Shown: positions 21,810 to 29,038 of the stretch, one piece after another
How the letters are laid out: each line of letters opens with the position of its first letter
Position numbering within the stretch: position 1 is the stretch's first letter
IMG/VR virus record: IMGVR_UViG_3300046457_000126
Coordinates: 1-44,799 of that record
Direction: 5' to 3' (one strand)
Source: a virus
Length of the DNA: 44,799 nucleotides
Position numbers and translations under genes: made by a program
The notes under the pieces: model-generated
The model's input: the letters and a program-made list of their open reading frames with translations, nothing else
Told to the model about the DNA's origin: nothing
Databases searched by the model: none

Positions 21810-22099
21810 CTTTCGCTGAATGGTGGGAAAAGGCAACTCTATTGGACGTGTACGAACGGCCTGAAGTGGCTTACCTGGCATGGAACGCCGCGCTAGAGAA
21901 CGCCGACGCGACGATCGCTGCGCGACGTGACGCCGAGCGGTATCGGTGGCTGATCAACAACGCTGACGAGATCTACATAATGACCCGCCGAGGCGGGGTG
22001 AATCTTCACCTTGAGTCGCATTACATCGGCGTTGAAAAGATGCACGCAAATGCGGATGCAGAGATTGACGCCGCAATGGCGGAGAAGAAGCCGGAATGA
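21806..22099 (+). CDS. Small early protein before the SNF2 helicase
   Basis: A 97-aa protein. Residues 1-30 (FAEWWEKAT, YLAWNAALENAD) and RRDAERYRWL are motifs common to short phage proteins of the DUF551/Ea-type mosaic group, followed by a helical C-terminus. Overlaps both neighbours by four bases. Function unknown. Confidence 0.65.
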   Translation: MTFAEWWEKATLLDVYERPEVAYLAWNAALENADATIAARRDAERYRWLINNADEIYIMTRRGGVNLHLESHYIGVEKMHANADAEIDAAMAEKKPE

Positions 22100-23553
22100 C
22101 CCGACGCATTTACAAACCTCACGACTACCAACAGATCATCGGCGAGCACCTGGCCGAACACGATCGTGCGGCCGTGTTCGCAGGGATGGGGATGGGCAAG
22201 ACCAGTTCTACCCTGTCGCATCTCGAAGCGTGCTATTCGCTCGGCATCGAGACGCAGCCGACGCTCGTCATCGCGCCGTTGCGCGTGGCTCAGTCGACGT
22301 GGCCGGACGAGTGCCAGAAGTGGGATCACCTGTCCGGCATGGAAGTCGTGCCGATCATCGGCAACGCGGCGCAGCGCGCGCAGGCTGTGCGCCAAGACGC
22401 GCCGATCATGTCGATCAATTACGAAAACCTGCCGTGGCTCGTCGACTGGTTCAAGCACAACCCCCGGCCGTGGCCGTTCGGCACGGTGATCGCCGACGAG
22501 TCGACGAAACTGAAGTCGACGCGGATCTCGATGCAGACCAGTAAGAAAGGTAAGGAATTCCAGAAGGGTACCGGCGGCAGCGTGCGCGGCCGTGCGCTCG
22601 CGCAGGTTGCGCACACGAAGGTGCGGCGCTGGGTCAATCTAACCGGCACGCCGGCGCCGAACGGGCTCAAGGATCTGTGGGGTCAGACGTGGTTTCTCGA
22701 CGGCGGGCAGCGCCTTGGCCGGTCGTTCTCGGCGTTCGAGGGGCGCTGGTTTCAGTCGGTGCCCGGCGGTCAGGGGTATTCACAGATCCGCCCGCTCGAT
22801 CATGCGCAAGACGAGATTCAGGCGAAGCTGCGCGACATCTGTCTGTCGCTGAACGCGGCCGACTATTTCGATATCGAGCAGCCGATCGTGCGCCCGGTCT
22901 ACGTCGACATGCCGGCCGCCGCCCGGCGCCTCTACACCGACATGGAACGCCGCATGTTTATGGAAATCGGCGAGCACGAGATCGAGGCGATGAACGCCGC
23001 GAGCCGCACGATCAAATGCCTGCAGCTCGCAAACGGCGCCGCCTATGTCGACGAGTCGGGTAACTGGAAAGAGGTTCACGATGCCAAGCTGCAAGCCCTC
23101 GAAGACATTATCGAAGAAGCCGCCGGCATGCCGGTGCTCGTGGCTTACCATTTCAAAAGCGACTTGGCCCGGCTACAGAAAGCTTTCCCTAAAGGCCGGC
23201 AACTGGACGCTGATCCTGACACGATCCGACAGTGGAACGCGGGGCGCATCCCTGTTCTATTCGCCCACCCGGCCAGCGCTGGTCACGGGCTGAACCTGCA
23301 GGACGGCGGCAACATCGTCGCGTTCTTCGGTCATTGGTGGAACCTTGAAGAATTCCAGCAGATCATCGAGCGGATCGGGCCGACGCGGCAGTTGCAGGCC
23401 GGCTACAAAAGGCCGGTCTTTATTTATCATATAATCGCCCGCGACACGATCGACGAAGACGTCATGCTGCGCCGAGAGACGAAGCGTGAAGTGCAAGACA
23501 TCCTGCTCGACGCGATGAAGCGGAAGCGAGTGGCTAGAGCGCCGTCGCAATAA
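22096..23553 (+). CDS. SNF2-type DEAD helicase
   Basis: A 485-aa superfamily 2 ATPase of the short phage SNF2 type. Motif I is GMGMGKTSS (about residues 31-39), motif II is VIADESTKL (DEST, about 133-141), motif III is LTGTPAPNG, and motif VI is QIIERIGPTRQ near residue 425, followed by the C-terminal RecA lobe end. Such helicases occur with DUF2800, DUF2815 and VRR-NUC genes and probably remodel or unwind branched DNA during replication and recombination. Start overlaps the previous stop. Confidence 0.9.
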   Translation: MTRRIYKPHDYQQIIGEHLAEHDRAAVFAGMGMGKTSSTLSHLEACYSLGIETQPTLVIAPLRVAQSTWPDECQKWDHLSGMEVVPIIGNAAQRAQAVRQDAPIMSINYENLPWLVDWFKHNPRPWPFGTVIADESTKLKSTRISMQTSKKGKEFQKGTGGSVRGRALAQVAHTKVRRWVNLTGTPAPNGLKDLWGQTWFLDGGQRLGRSFSAFEGRWFQSVPGGQGYSQIRPLDHAQDEIQAKLRDICLSLNAADYFDIEQPIVRPVYVDMPAAARRLYTDMERRMFMEIGEHEIEAMNAASRTIKCLQLANGAAYVDESGNWKEVHDAKLQALEDIIEEAAGMPVLVAYHFKSDLARLQKAFPKGRQLDADPDTIRQWNAGRIPVLFAHPASAGHGLNLQDGGNIVAFFGHWWNLEEFQQIIERIGPTRQLQAGYKRPVFIYHIIARDTIDEDVMLRRETKREVQDILLDAMKRKRVARAPSQ

Positions 23554-23574
23554 TCAGACACATAGGGGTGAATG

Positions 23575-23766
23575 ATGGCCATCAAGATCACCATGAACAA
23601 CGTATCAGTCAACGCCGACACTATTTACACAGGTCCCGCGATGACCTTCGAAGCCAAATGCAGCGCGTGCGGGCATGTGGAAAACATGCTGAATGTTACT
23701 GAAGTGAAAGGCGCAGCGAAGTGCCCCGTATGTGGAAGCGACAGAGTTTCAATTCAAATCTCTTAA
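23575..23766 (+). CDS. Zinc-ribbon protein
   Basis: A 63-aa protein with CSACGH and CPVCGS, two CxxC knuckles about 27 residues apart, the plan of a rubredoxin-like zinc ribbon. It could bind nucleic acid or a host protein. Two adjacent ATGs (23572 and 23575) are possible starts after AGGGGTGA. The CxxC spacing supports a real, metal-binding protein. No family name is certain. Confidence 0.7.
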   Translation: MAIKITMNNVSVNADTIYTGPAMTFEAKCSACGHVENMLNVTEVKGAAKCPVCGSDRVSIQIS

Positions 23767-23783
23767 GACCTATAGGAGAAACC

Positions 23784-24476
23784 GTGGCACAGTTCCATTT
23801 TGTTGAAGATTACGTAAAACACGTTGCAGCTTTGAGGGCCGCATATCCGATCGATGAGGCGATGGCCTTGGCGGTTGGCGGACCAGATTACAACGGCATC
23901 GGTCAGATTGAGCTGAACATCCTGAAAGCCGCAGGCTTGAAGTCCGGCATGTCAGTGTTCGATCTCGGCTGCGGCAGTGGCCGGCTCGCGAACGCTCTCG
24001 GAAAATCCGGCATGGAACTGGAATACCTTGGAACGGATGTCGTTCAGGATTTGCTCGACTATGCCGAGACGAAGACCCCGTCACACTATCGCTACGTGCT
24101 GCACCGTGAACTGTCAGTCCCGGCCGAGACGGCATCGATCGACATCGCCTGTGTCTTCAGCGTATTCACGCACCTGCTGCACCACGAGACGTTCATCTAT
24201 ATGGATGACATCCGCCGCGCGTTGCGCCCTGGCGGGAAACTAGTATTTTCGTTCTTGGAGTTCCACACGACATCCCATTGGGCCGTGTTCGAGCAAACCG
24301 TTGCTGCTCAGCGCGCAAGCAATACACCACACCTGAACACATTCATCGAGCGAAACGCGATTCAGGTATTGGCCGAGCGCGTCGGTCTCAGGGTGGAGCG
24401 CTTCATCGAGGGCGCTGAAAAGGTCGGCGGTGGAGAAGCACTCGGCCAATCCACCGTCATTATCAGCAAGCCCTGA
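23784..24476 (+). CDS. Class I SAM-dependent methyltransferase
   Basis: A 230-aa methyltransferase of the class I fold: motif I FDLGCGSGRLA near residue 55, acidic TDV at the end of strand 2, DIACVFSVFTHL (motif post-I) and RALRPGGKLVFSF (post-III). This is the type that methylates small molecules or sugars; it has none of the DNA methyltransferase PPY motifs. As the last gene of the early operon, meeting the late genes tail to tail, it may be a lysogenic-conversion cargo that modifies a surface sugar, but no substrate can be read from sequence. AGGAGAAACC precedes GTG 23784; the longer frame from 23721 overlaps the zinc-ribbon gene and is less likely. Confidence 0.82.
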   Translation: MAQFHFVEDYVKHVAALRAAYPIDEAMALAVGGPDYNGIGQIELNILKAAGLKSGMSVFDLGCGSGRLANALGKSGMELEYLGTDVVQDLLDYAETKTPSHYRYVLHRELSVPAETASIDIACVFSVFTHLLHHETFIYMDDIRRALRPGGKLVFSFLEFHTTSHWAVFEQTVAAQRASNTPHLNTFIERNAIQVLAERVGLRVERFIEGAEKVGGGEALGQSTVIISKP

Positions 24477-25391
24477 TTACCGGATACGGCGCGCGCGGAT
24501 CGTGCCGTAGCATCCGTTTGTTGATACCGTAAAGCCCGTCGTGCACACCAGGTATACAGTAGTCGTGCCTGACAGTGATTCGCGAAAAGGGGCTATGGCG
24601 CCTGCGACGCCCGTACCGGCTTGGGCAAGCCCGGGCATCAGGAACCCGCCGCCGAGTGCGAGGGAAGGTTGAGTCGCGGAGGTGGTTGAAATTCCGCCTT
24701 GTACGCTTTGCACTACGGTCGAGCCCGCCGGAACTACCCCGACCAAGCCGGAAACATCCCAATCGCCAGCGGTCAGCGAGATCGATGTTACGTTAACCGC
24801 GACTGCCGTAGTGGCGGCGACCGGCGATCCACTACCGACCGTCGCGCTCACGTACTCACCGACGCTTCCGGCATTGGCGCTGTTGTTCGTCGTCGTGCCG
24901 ACAATGCCGGCCGTCTGCGATGGGGTGATGGTGCTCGACGCAGCGATGGTCGTCACGCTTAGCGCGGCTGTCGTTACCGTGCCGGTGAACGTCGGCGATG
25001 CAAGCGGCGCTCCGCCAAGGGCCGATAGAGCAGCGCTCGCCGAAGTCTGCCCGGTGCCGCCGTTCGCGATCGGCAATGGATCGGCGATGAAACTGTATGC
25101 CCCGGCGCCGGTCCGCTTAACGAATCCAGTCGACGCAAAACCCGTGATGTTGTCAAGCGCCGTTCCGCTCGCGCTCGACGCGCCCGTGCCGCCATGATTG
25201 ACGGCAAGGGTTCCTGTCACCCCGGACAACGGGACGCCGCCCCACAGCGGCGCCGTCGTCGGCCCGGTCGACACGATCGCCTGCCCGGCCGATGAGCCTG
25301 CCGGGTTCAGAAGTTGGACGGGGCTCAGCGTAGCGCCGAAGGTCAGCGCCGAAAACAACGCGGCAAGCGCGCCGGTCAGGATGCGTTTCAT
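24477..25391 (-). CDS. Secreted tail-fibre-like protein
   Basis: A 304-aa protein with a clear N-terminal signal peptide (KRILTGALAALFSALTFGAT), then tail-fibre repeats including NGGTGQTSASAALSALGGAPL and SPTFTGTVTTAAL, followed by a Ser/Thr-rich beta region and CTTGF with a second Cys near the end. Fibre motifs with a Sec signal are unusual, because virion fibres assemble in the cytosol. It lies at the end of the lysis block, after Rz1. It could be an exported receptor-blocking protein or a fibre whose hydrophobic N-terminus anchors to the virion. Confidence 0.75.
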   Translation of the reverse strand: MKRILTGALAALFSALTFGATLSPVQLLNPAGSSAGQAIVSTGPTTAPLWGGVPLSGVTGTLAVNHGGTGASSASGTALDNITGFASTGFVKRTGAGAYSFIADPLPIANGGTGQTSASAALSALGGAPLASPTFTGTVTTAALSVTTIAASSTITPSQTAGIVGTTTNNSANAGSVGEYVSATVGSGSPVAATTAVAVNVTSISLTAGDWDVSGLVGVVPAGSTVVQSVQGGISTTSATQPSLALGGGFLMPGLAQAGTGVAGAIAPFRESLSGTTTVYLVCTTGFTVSTNGCYGTIRARRIR

Positions 25392-25398
25392 GTGGATC

Positions 25399-25653
25399 TC
25401 ACTTCGAAGAAGGTTTCCAGCCGCAGTTCTTCGCGCCTGTTTGGTTGTGCGTTAGGATCGCTTTCGCCGTGTCGTCGCTGAGCACGTCCGACTTGCTGAC
25501 GTAGATCGGTTTGACCCAATCGCACGCCGTGTCGACGAGCTTCGTCTGCGTGACGATCTGGACATCAGGCGCGGGTTTAATCGCGGGTCCATCCGTTGAG
25601 CAACTGCTTAGCAGCGTCACCGACAGGCTGAGCAGCAATAGTCGTTTCCACAT
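25399..25653 (-). CDS. Rz1: Rz1-like outer-membrane spanin
   Basis: An 84-aa lipoprotein with lipobox LSSC (Cys18), a Pro-containing middle (AIKPAPDV) and conserved CDWVKPIY and SKSDVLSDDTAKAIL-type sequence of a common phage o-spanin family, with a late Cys near the end. It would fuse inner and outer membranes together with Rz at lysis. AAAGGAAAGAG precedes ATG 25653. It overlaps the 3' end of the Rz gene by 77 bases in another frame, a typical arrangement. Confidence 0.85.
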   Translation of the reverse strand: MWKRLLLLSLSVTLLSSCSTDGPAIKPAPDVQIVTQTKLVDTACDWVKPIYVSKSDVLSDDTAKAILTHNQTGAKNCGWKPSSK

Positions 25654-25891
25654 TTTCTCTTTCCTTTAGCGCCTGGGCGCCTGCTTGTGCCGCGGTAACG
25701 TTCGCTTGCGCGGCCGCGTCGCGCACCTGTTCGGTTTGGGTTTGTGCTTGCGCGACGACGGTCTGCGCTTCGGCAACCTTCTGCCCGGCCGCTGCGACCG
25801 TCGACTTCGCGCTCAAGTGAGCGAATACACCGAACAAGACGCCGCCACCCGCGAGCAGGAACGGCCAGATACTTCCGAGCAAACCGATCAT
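25577..25891 (-). CDS. Rz: Rz-like inner-membrane spanin
   Basis: A 104-aa protein: one N-terminal membrane span (IGLLGSIWPFLLAGGGVLFG) and a long Ala/Gln-rich coiled coil (VAEAQTVVAQAQTQTEQV), the plan of an i-spanin. I choose ATG 25891 because GAGAGGG precedes it and it lies two bases after the endolysin stop; the frame is open further upstream within the endolysin gene. Rz1 starts within its 3' end. Confidence 0.82.
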   Translation of the reverse strand: MIGLLGSIWPFLLAGGGVLFGVFAHLSAKSTVAAAGQKVAEAQTVVAQAQTQTEQVRDAAAQANVTAAQAGAQALKERENVETTIAAQPVGDAAKQLLNGWTRD

Positions 25892-25893
25892 TT

Positions 25894-26430
25894 TCAAACC
25901 CTCTCTGTTAGCGCGTCTTTGGCGAGCGCGAGAAGCGCGAGCCGATCGACGTACCCGTTCATGCCGCCGTTGATGGCGAGCGTTATGCGCCGGAAGTCGC
26001 CGGCATCGGCGAGTTCGTTGCATCCATGCGTGTCCCAAAACCATGCGGCCGACAGCGCGGCGTTCGACGGCTGCTCAAGCAACTCGGGCTGCGCCACGAA
26101 GTCAACGCCGAGCGCATCGCTAACCGCCTTGTAATTCGCGCGTCCGGTTATCTGGATCAAGCCGCGGCCCATATATCGCTTTCCATCACCTGATTGCGTG
26201 TTGCCGAGATCTTTCCGACCTTCGTAACGAATCTGCGCGGGCGTCGGCCCCCACAACTCGCGCACGTACACCAGGCGCCCGCTCTCATGCCCGATCTGCG
26301 CGAGAAACGCCGCTTGCCGGGCATCGGTGTCGATCGCCCACAGCCCCATCGCAGCGCTGATCGGATCGGCCCACGCCTGCGTGCGCGATACGTTGACGCC
26401 GATTGCTGCGGCGAGTGTCTGCGGCGTCAC
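25894..26430 (-). CDS. Endolysin, glycoside hydrolase 19 (chitinase-like lysozyme)
   Basis: A 178-aa muralytic enzyme of the GH19 family used by many phages. FLAQIGHESG near residue 44 carries a catalytic glutamate, GRGLIQITGRANY is the central signature, and WFWDTHGCNELAD the C-terminal conserved block. It would cut peptidoglycan at lysis. No export signal is present, so it depends on the holin. GTG 26430 overlaps the holin stop. Confidence 0.92.
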   Translation of the reverse strand: MTPQTLAAAIGVNVSRTQAWADPISAAMGLWAIDTDARQAAFLAQIGHESGRLVYVRELWGPTPAQIRYEGRKDLGNTQSGDGKRYMGRGLIQITGRANYKAVSDALGVDFVAQPELLEQPSNAALSAAWFWDTHGCNELADAGDFRRITLAINGGMNGYVDRLALLALAKDALTERV

Positions 26431-26684
26431 TGCGTCGGCCCTGCCTTATCGGCGCCGGTCTTCTGGACCGACGTGTACCGCGCGAGCACCATCAACCCGA
26501 AGGCCGCCATCGTTGCGTAGCGCGCAACCCCGACCGGCAACACGGCTTTCATGTCGGCGGGGATGAAGTTCCACGCCTGCACGATCGACGGACCGAAGCC
26601 CGTCAGCGCCGCGAACGTCGCGCCGAGAATCACGGTGCCGCGCTTGTGCAGCGACTGCCAGTTATCCGCAAGTGTGATTTTCAT
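26427..26684 (-). CDS. Holin
   Basis: An 85-aa protein with hydrophobic segments at about residues 18-38 (VILGATFAALTGFGPSIV) and 49-68 (VLPVGVARYATMAAFGLMVL) and a polar C-terminus. This matches a phage holin family that precedes GH19 endolysins. I choose ATG 26684 because it forms ATGA with the upstream stop and has GAGGGG nine bases before; an in-frame ATG at 26693 is the alternative. It forms the membrane lesions that release the endolysin. Confidence 0.82.
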   Translation of the reverse strand: MKITLADNWQSLHKRGTVILGATFAALTGFGPSIVQAWNFIPADMKAVLPVGVARYATMAAFGLMVLARYTSVQKTGADKAGPTQ

Positions 26685-27019
26685 TTCGCCCATCCCCTCA
26701 GTGCCGGCCGATTGCCGGCGGTATTCAGCAACAACTGCTCGTTCAGTTTGTCGACTTTTACGTTTGTGTCTTTCACGTCGGAACTGATGCTGCGGAGCTG
26801 CGTATTGATATCGCTGCGCTGCTGGTCCATCGCGCGTTCCACTCGGTCGAAGTGCTTTTCCTGTTCGGCGTCGTGGATCTCTAGCGTGGACACGCGGCCG
26901 ATCAAGCCGATGTACACAACGACCAATGCGACGGCCGCACCAATGAGCCCAGTCACGAGCGTTTGGACGTTGATGGTCGTGTCAACCCATCGGGGTTTTT
27001 GTTCCGCTTCGCTGCTCAT
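26681..27019 (-). CDS. Membrane-anchored coiled-coil protein in lysis block
   Basis: A 112-aa protein with a single span at about residues 18-42 (VTGLIGAAVALVVVYIGLIG) and a long polar coiled coil after it (HDAEQEKHFDRVERAMDQQR, then DVKDTNVKVDKLNEQLL). Its start overlaps the tail spike stop and its stop overlaps the holin start. It might be an antiholin or a second holin-associated protein; placement is the only guide. Confidence 0.72.
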   Translation of the reverse strand: MSSEAEQKPRWVDTTINVQTLVTGLIGAAVALVVVYIGLIGRVSTLEIHDAEQEKHFDRVERAMDQQRSDINTQLRSISSDVKDTNVKVDKLNEQLLLNTAGNRPALRGWAK

Positions 27020-28974
27020 GAGGATCCCCCGCCGACGGTATTGGCTCCCCCGGCTGCGTTATTGACAGGTGTTGTAACCGCCCGATAAACATTCGACTGG
27101 ACGTTATTACTTGAGGAAGTGGATTGCAAAAAGTTACCGGCGTTCAAAGCGTCAAAACTGTTCCCGGTTATAATTCCGGACCCGAGATTCGTACCCACGA
27201 CAACCCCAAGTGAATTGGAGATCGTGTTGTACCCCGTGAACGAATTACCGACGATCGAATATCGAAGTGTGCGAATCAGGTTGATGGCTTGGGCCGTGCC
27301 GGTAGCCGGGCCGGGAACGTAAAACGTGCAGCCGTTAACCGTCAGGTCGGCAATCTCGGTGTTCGTATTAATGCCTGAAATGAAGCAATTAAATTGCGAA
27401 TTGCTAACGGCAAGTTGCACTAGGACATTTAGACCTACTGCCGAATTAATACCGTACTTACATCCGGTAAGCTGAACTTGGGTGAGGAAAATACCTTGTA
27501 CGTAATCCCCATACTCAATCCCAACACCCAAAAAGTTGAACGTACACCCGGTGAGGTTGAAAACTACGGGGGGAAGTGCAACCGACCCATGCACATAGAG
27601 GCCCGTTCCTTGCTGCGTATTAGTCCCGGTCCCCATGACGTTGACGAGATTGACGTTAGAAACGAACTGGATTTCGATCTGCGTCGCGAAGTATTTAAGA
27701 TTCCCCGCACCGTCCGCGCCGCAGATATTGACATTCGTGATGTCGGATAGCTGAGTGTTAGCCGGGTTCGGGATAGAGACGGCTGTATTCGTCAGCTTAA
27801 TTGCGGGGTTACCGGTTCCTACTGCGCCAGCCAACACCGTGAAATCGCGCAGGCGAACGGAGTGGTACTGATCCGGGAGCGTGAAAAGCATTCCCTGATT
27901 CGTCGGGAACAGGAACGTGGTGTTGTTAACGCCTTCGCCTTCAATATGGACCGAACCTGCTACACTTAACTGCGAACTGCACAGATAAATGCCCGCCGGG
28001 ACAAAAAGCGTCCGGCCTTTTACGGCGCAATATACCAGCGCCGCGTTAAGCGCCGCACTATCGTCGTGGATACCGTCACCGAACGCGAGGAAAGGAAAAT
28101 CCTTCGCGCTGACACAATCGTTGATCCGGTTGAATAGCTTTGTTCCGGCTGCGACCGCTGCGTCGAGGATCGAGCCGTTCGGCGGGACGTACAGCGACAG
28201 CGTGGTGCCAGTGCGCACATAGACGCGCTGCACCCCGACGGGGATCGCCGCAGTGAACGTCAGCACGTTCCCGACGAGCGACAGGATCTGATCGCCACCC
28301 TGATACACACCGTCGAAATAAACCGACACGTTCCCGATGTTGCCCGGCGCGCGAGAGAGCGTAAGCGAAGCGCTCACACCTGCGGTGAAATCCGCCCCCG
28401 CCACGAAGCCCGGCTTGCCGTCACTGCCGAGTTCGTCACGCAGATCCCCGGCGCCGACTGACGCCGAGATCGGCAGAGTCGCGACGTTGCCGAGCGCGTC
28501 GAACCCGAACAGCGTTCCCGCGCGGGTGGTGGACGGCGGCAGCACCGGCGAGCCGCTCTCGCTTTCATTCAGGACGATAGCGCGCGAGACGTTCTCGGCA
28601 AGCTGCTGAATCTGGATGGTCGCGCGGTCGACCATATCCTCGATGACTTGTGGATAAAAGCCGCCGCTATTCGTGATGTCGGTCGGCTGTAGGTCAGCCA
28701 GCGCGCCGAGCATGACGAGTTGGTAGCCGGTCGGTATCGGTGTGCCGACAATCGGATACGTGATCGAGCCGCCCGGATTCGTGTCTTGATTCGAGTTCAG
28801 CGTGACGGAATAGTCGGAGTCGAGCGTGAGAGTCCTCGACGTGCCCCCCGCCGTCAGCACCGTGATTACTTTGATGTCGGTCTTTGTGAAAACCTTAAAG
28901 CCGAACGGGAATACGGTGGTGGCACCGTTGCCCGAAAATGGCCCGGCTTTTCGCGTTGTGCTGGAAATAGTCAA
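27016..28974 (-). CDS. Tail spike with pectate-lyase-type beta-helix
   Basis: A 652-aa receptor-binding protein. Residues 1-100 match the podovirus tail-spike attachment domain (TISSTTRKAGPFSGNGATTV, FPFGFKVF). A pectate-lyase-3 type domain begins near residue 280 (GDGIHDDSAALNAAL), followed by a right-handed beta-helix that probably binds or cuts a surface polysaccharide. The codons of the beta-helix part are visibly less GC-rich than the rest of the genome, consistent with exchange of the specificity domain. I choose TTG 28974, with AGGAG seven bases upstream, over GTG 28983, which would put the ribosome site adjacent to it. A hairpin covers the ribosome site. Confidence 0.88.
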   Translation of the reverse strand: MTISSTTRKAGPFSGNGATTVFPFGFKVFTKTDIKVITVLTAGGTSRTLTLDSDYSVTLNSNQDTNPGGSITYPIVGTPIPTGYQLVMLGALADLQPTDITNSGGFYPQVIEDMVDRATIQIQQLAENVSRAIVLNESESGSPVLPPSTTRAGTLFGFDALGNVATLPISASVGAGDLRDELGSDGKPGFVAGADFTAGVSASLTLSRAPGNIGNVSVYFDGVYQGGDQILSLVGNVLTFTAAIPVGVQRVYVRTGTTLSLYVPPNGSILDAAVAAGTKLFNRINDCVSAKDFPFLAFGDGIHDDSAALNAALVYCAVKGRTLFVPAGIYLCSSQLSVAGSVHIEGEGVNNTTFLFPTNQGMLFTLPDQYHSVRLRDFTVLAGAVGTGNPAIKLTNTAVSIPNPANTQLSDITNVNICGADGAGNLKYFATQIEIQFVSNVNLVNVMGTGTNTQQGTGLYVHGSVALPPVVFNLTGCTFNFLGVGIEYGDYVQGIFLTQVQLTGCKYGINSAVGLNVLVQLAVSNSQFNCFISGINTNTEIADLTVNGCTFYVPGPATGTAQAINLIRTLRYSIVGNSFTGYNTISNSLGVVVGTNLGSGIITGNSFDALNAGNFLQSTSSSNNVQSNVYRAVTTPVNNAAGGANTVGGGSS

Positions 28975-28975
28975 A

Positions 28976-29000
28976 GCGGGCACTCCTATGGAATGCCCGC
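28976..29000 (-). promoter_or_regulatory. Hairpin holding the tail spike ribosome site
   Basis: GCGGGCA and TGCCCGC form a 7-bp stem with an 11-base loop that carries AGGAG, one base from the tail spike TTG. The structure could limit translation of the spike, or act as a terminator-like element since TTTG follows. It is directly upstream of the coding region. Confidence 0.5.
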
Positions 29001-29024
29001 AATTCTCCTTTCCGATCAGTGCAG

Positions 29025-29034
29025 TAAGTGAACG
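29025..29034 (-). promoter_or_regulatory. Late-region motif CGTTCACTTA before tail spike
   Basis: The decamer lies in the 64-base gap between the 2054-aa gene and the tail spike, 51 bases before the spike start, in the same orientation as elsewhere. It may mark a separate late transcript for the spike and lysis genes. Confidence 0.45.
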
Positions 29035-29038
29035 CCGC

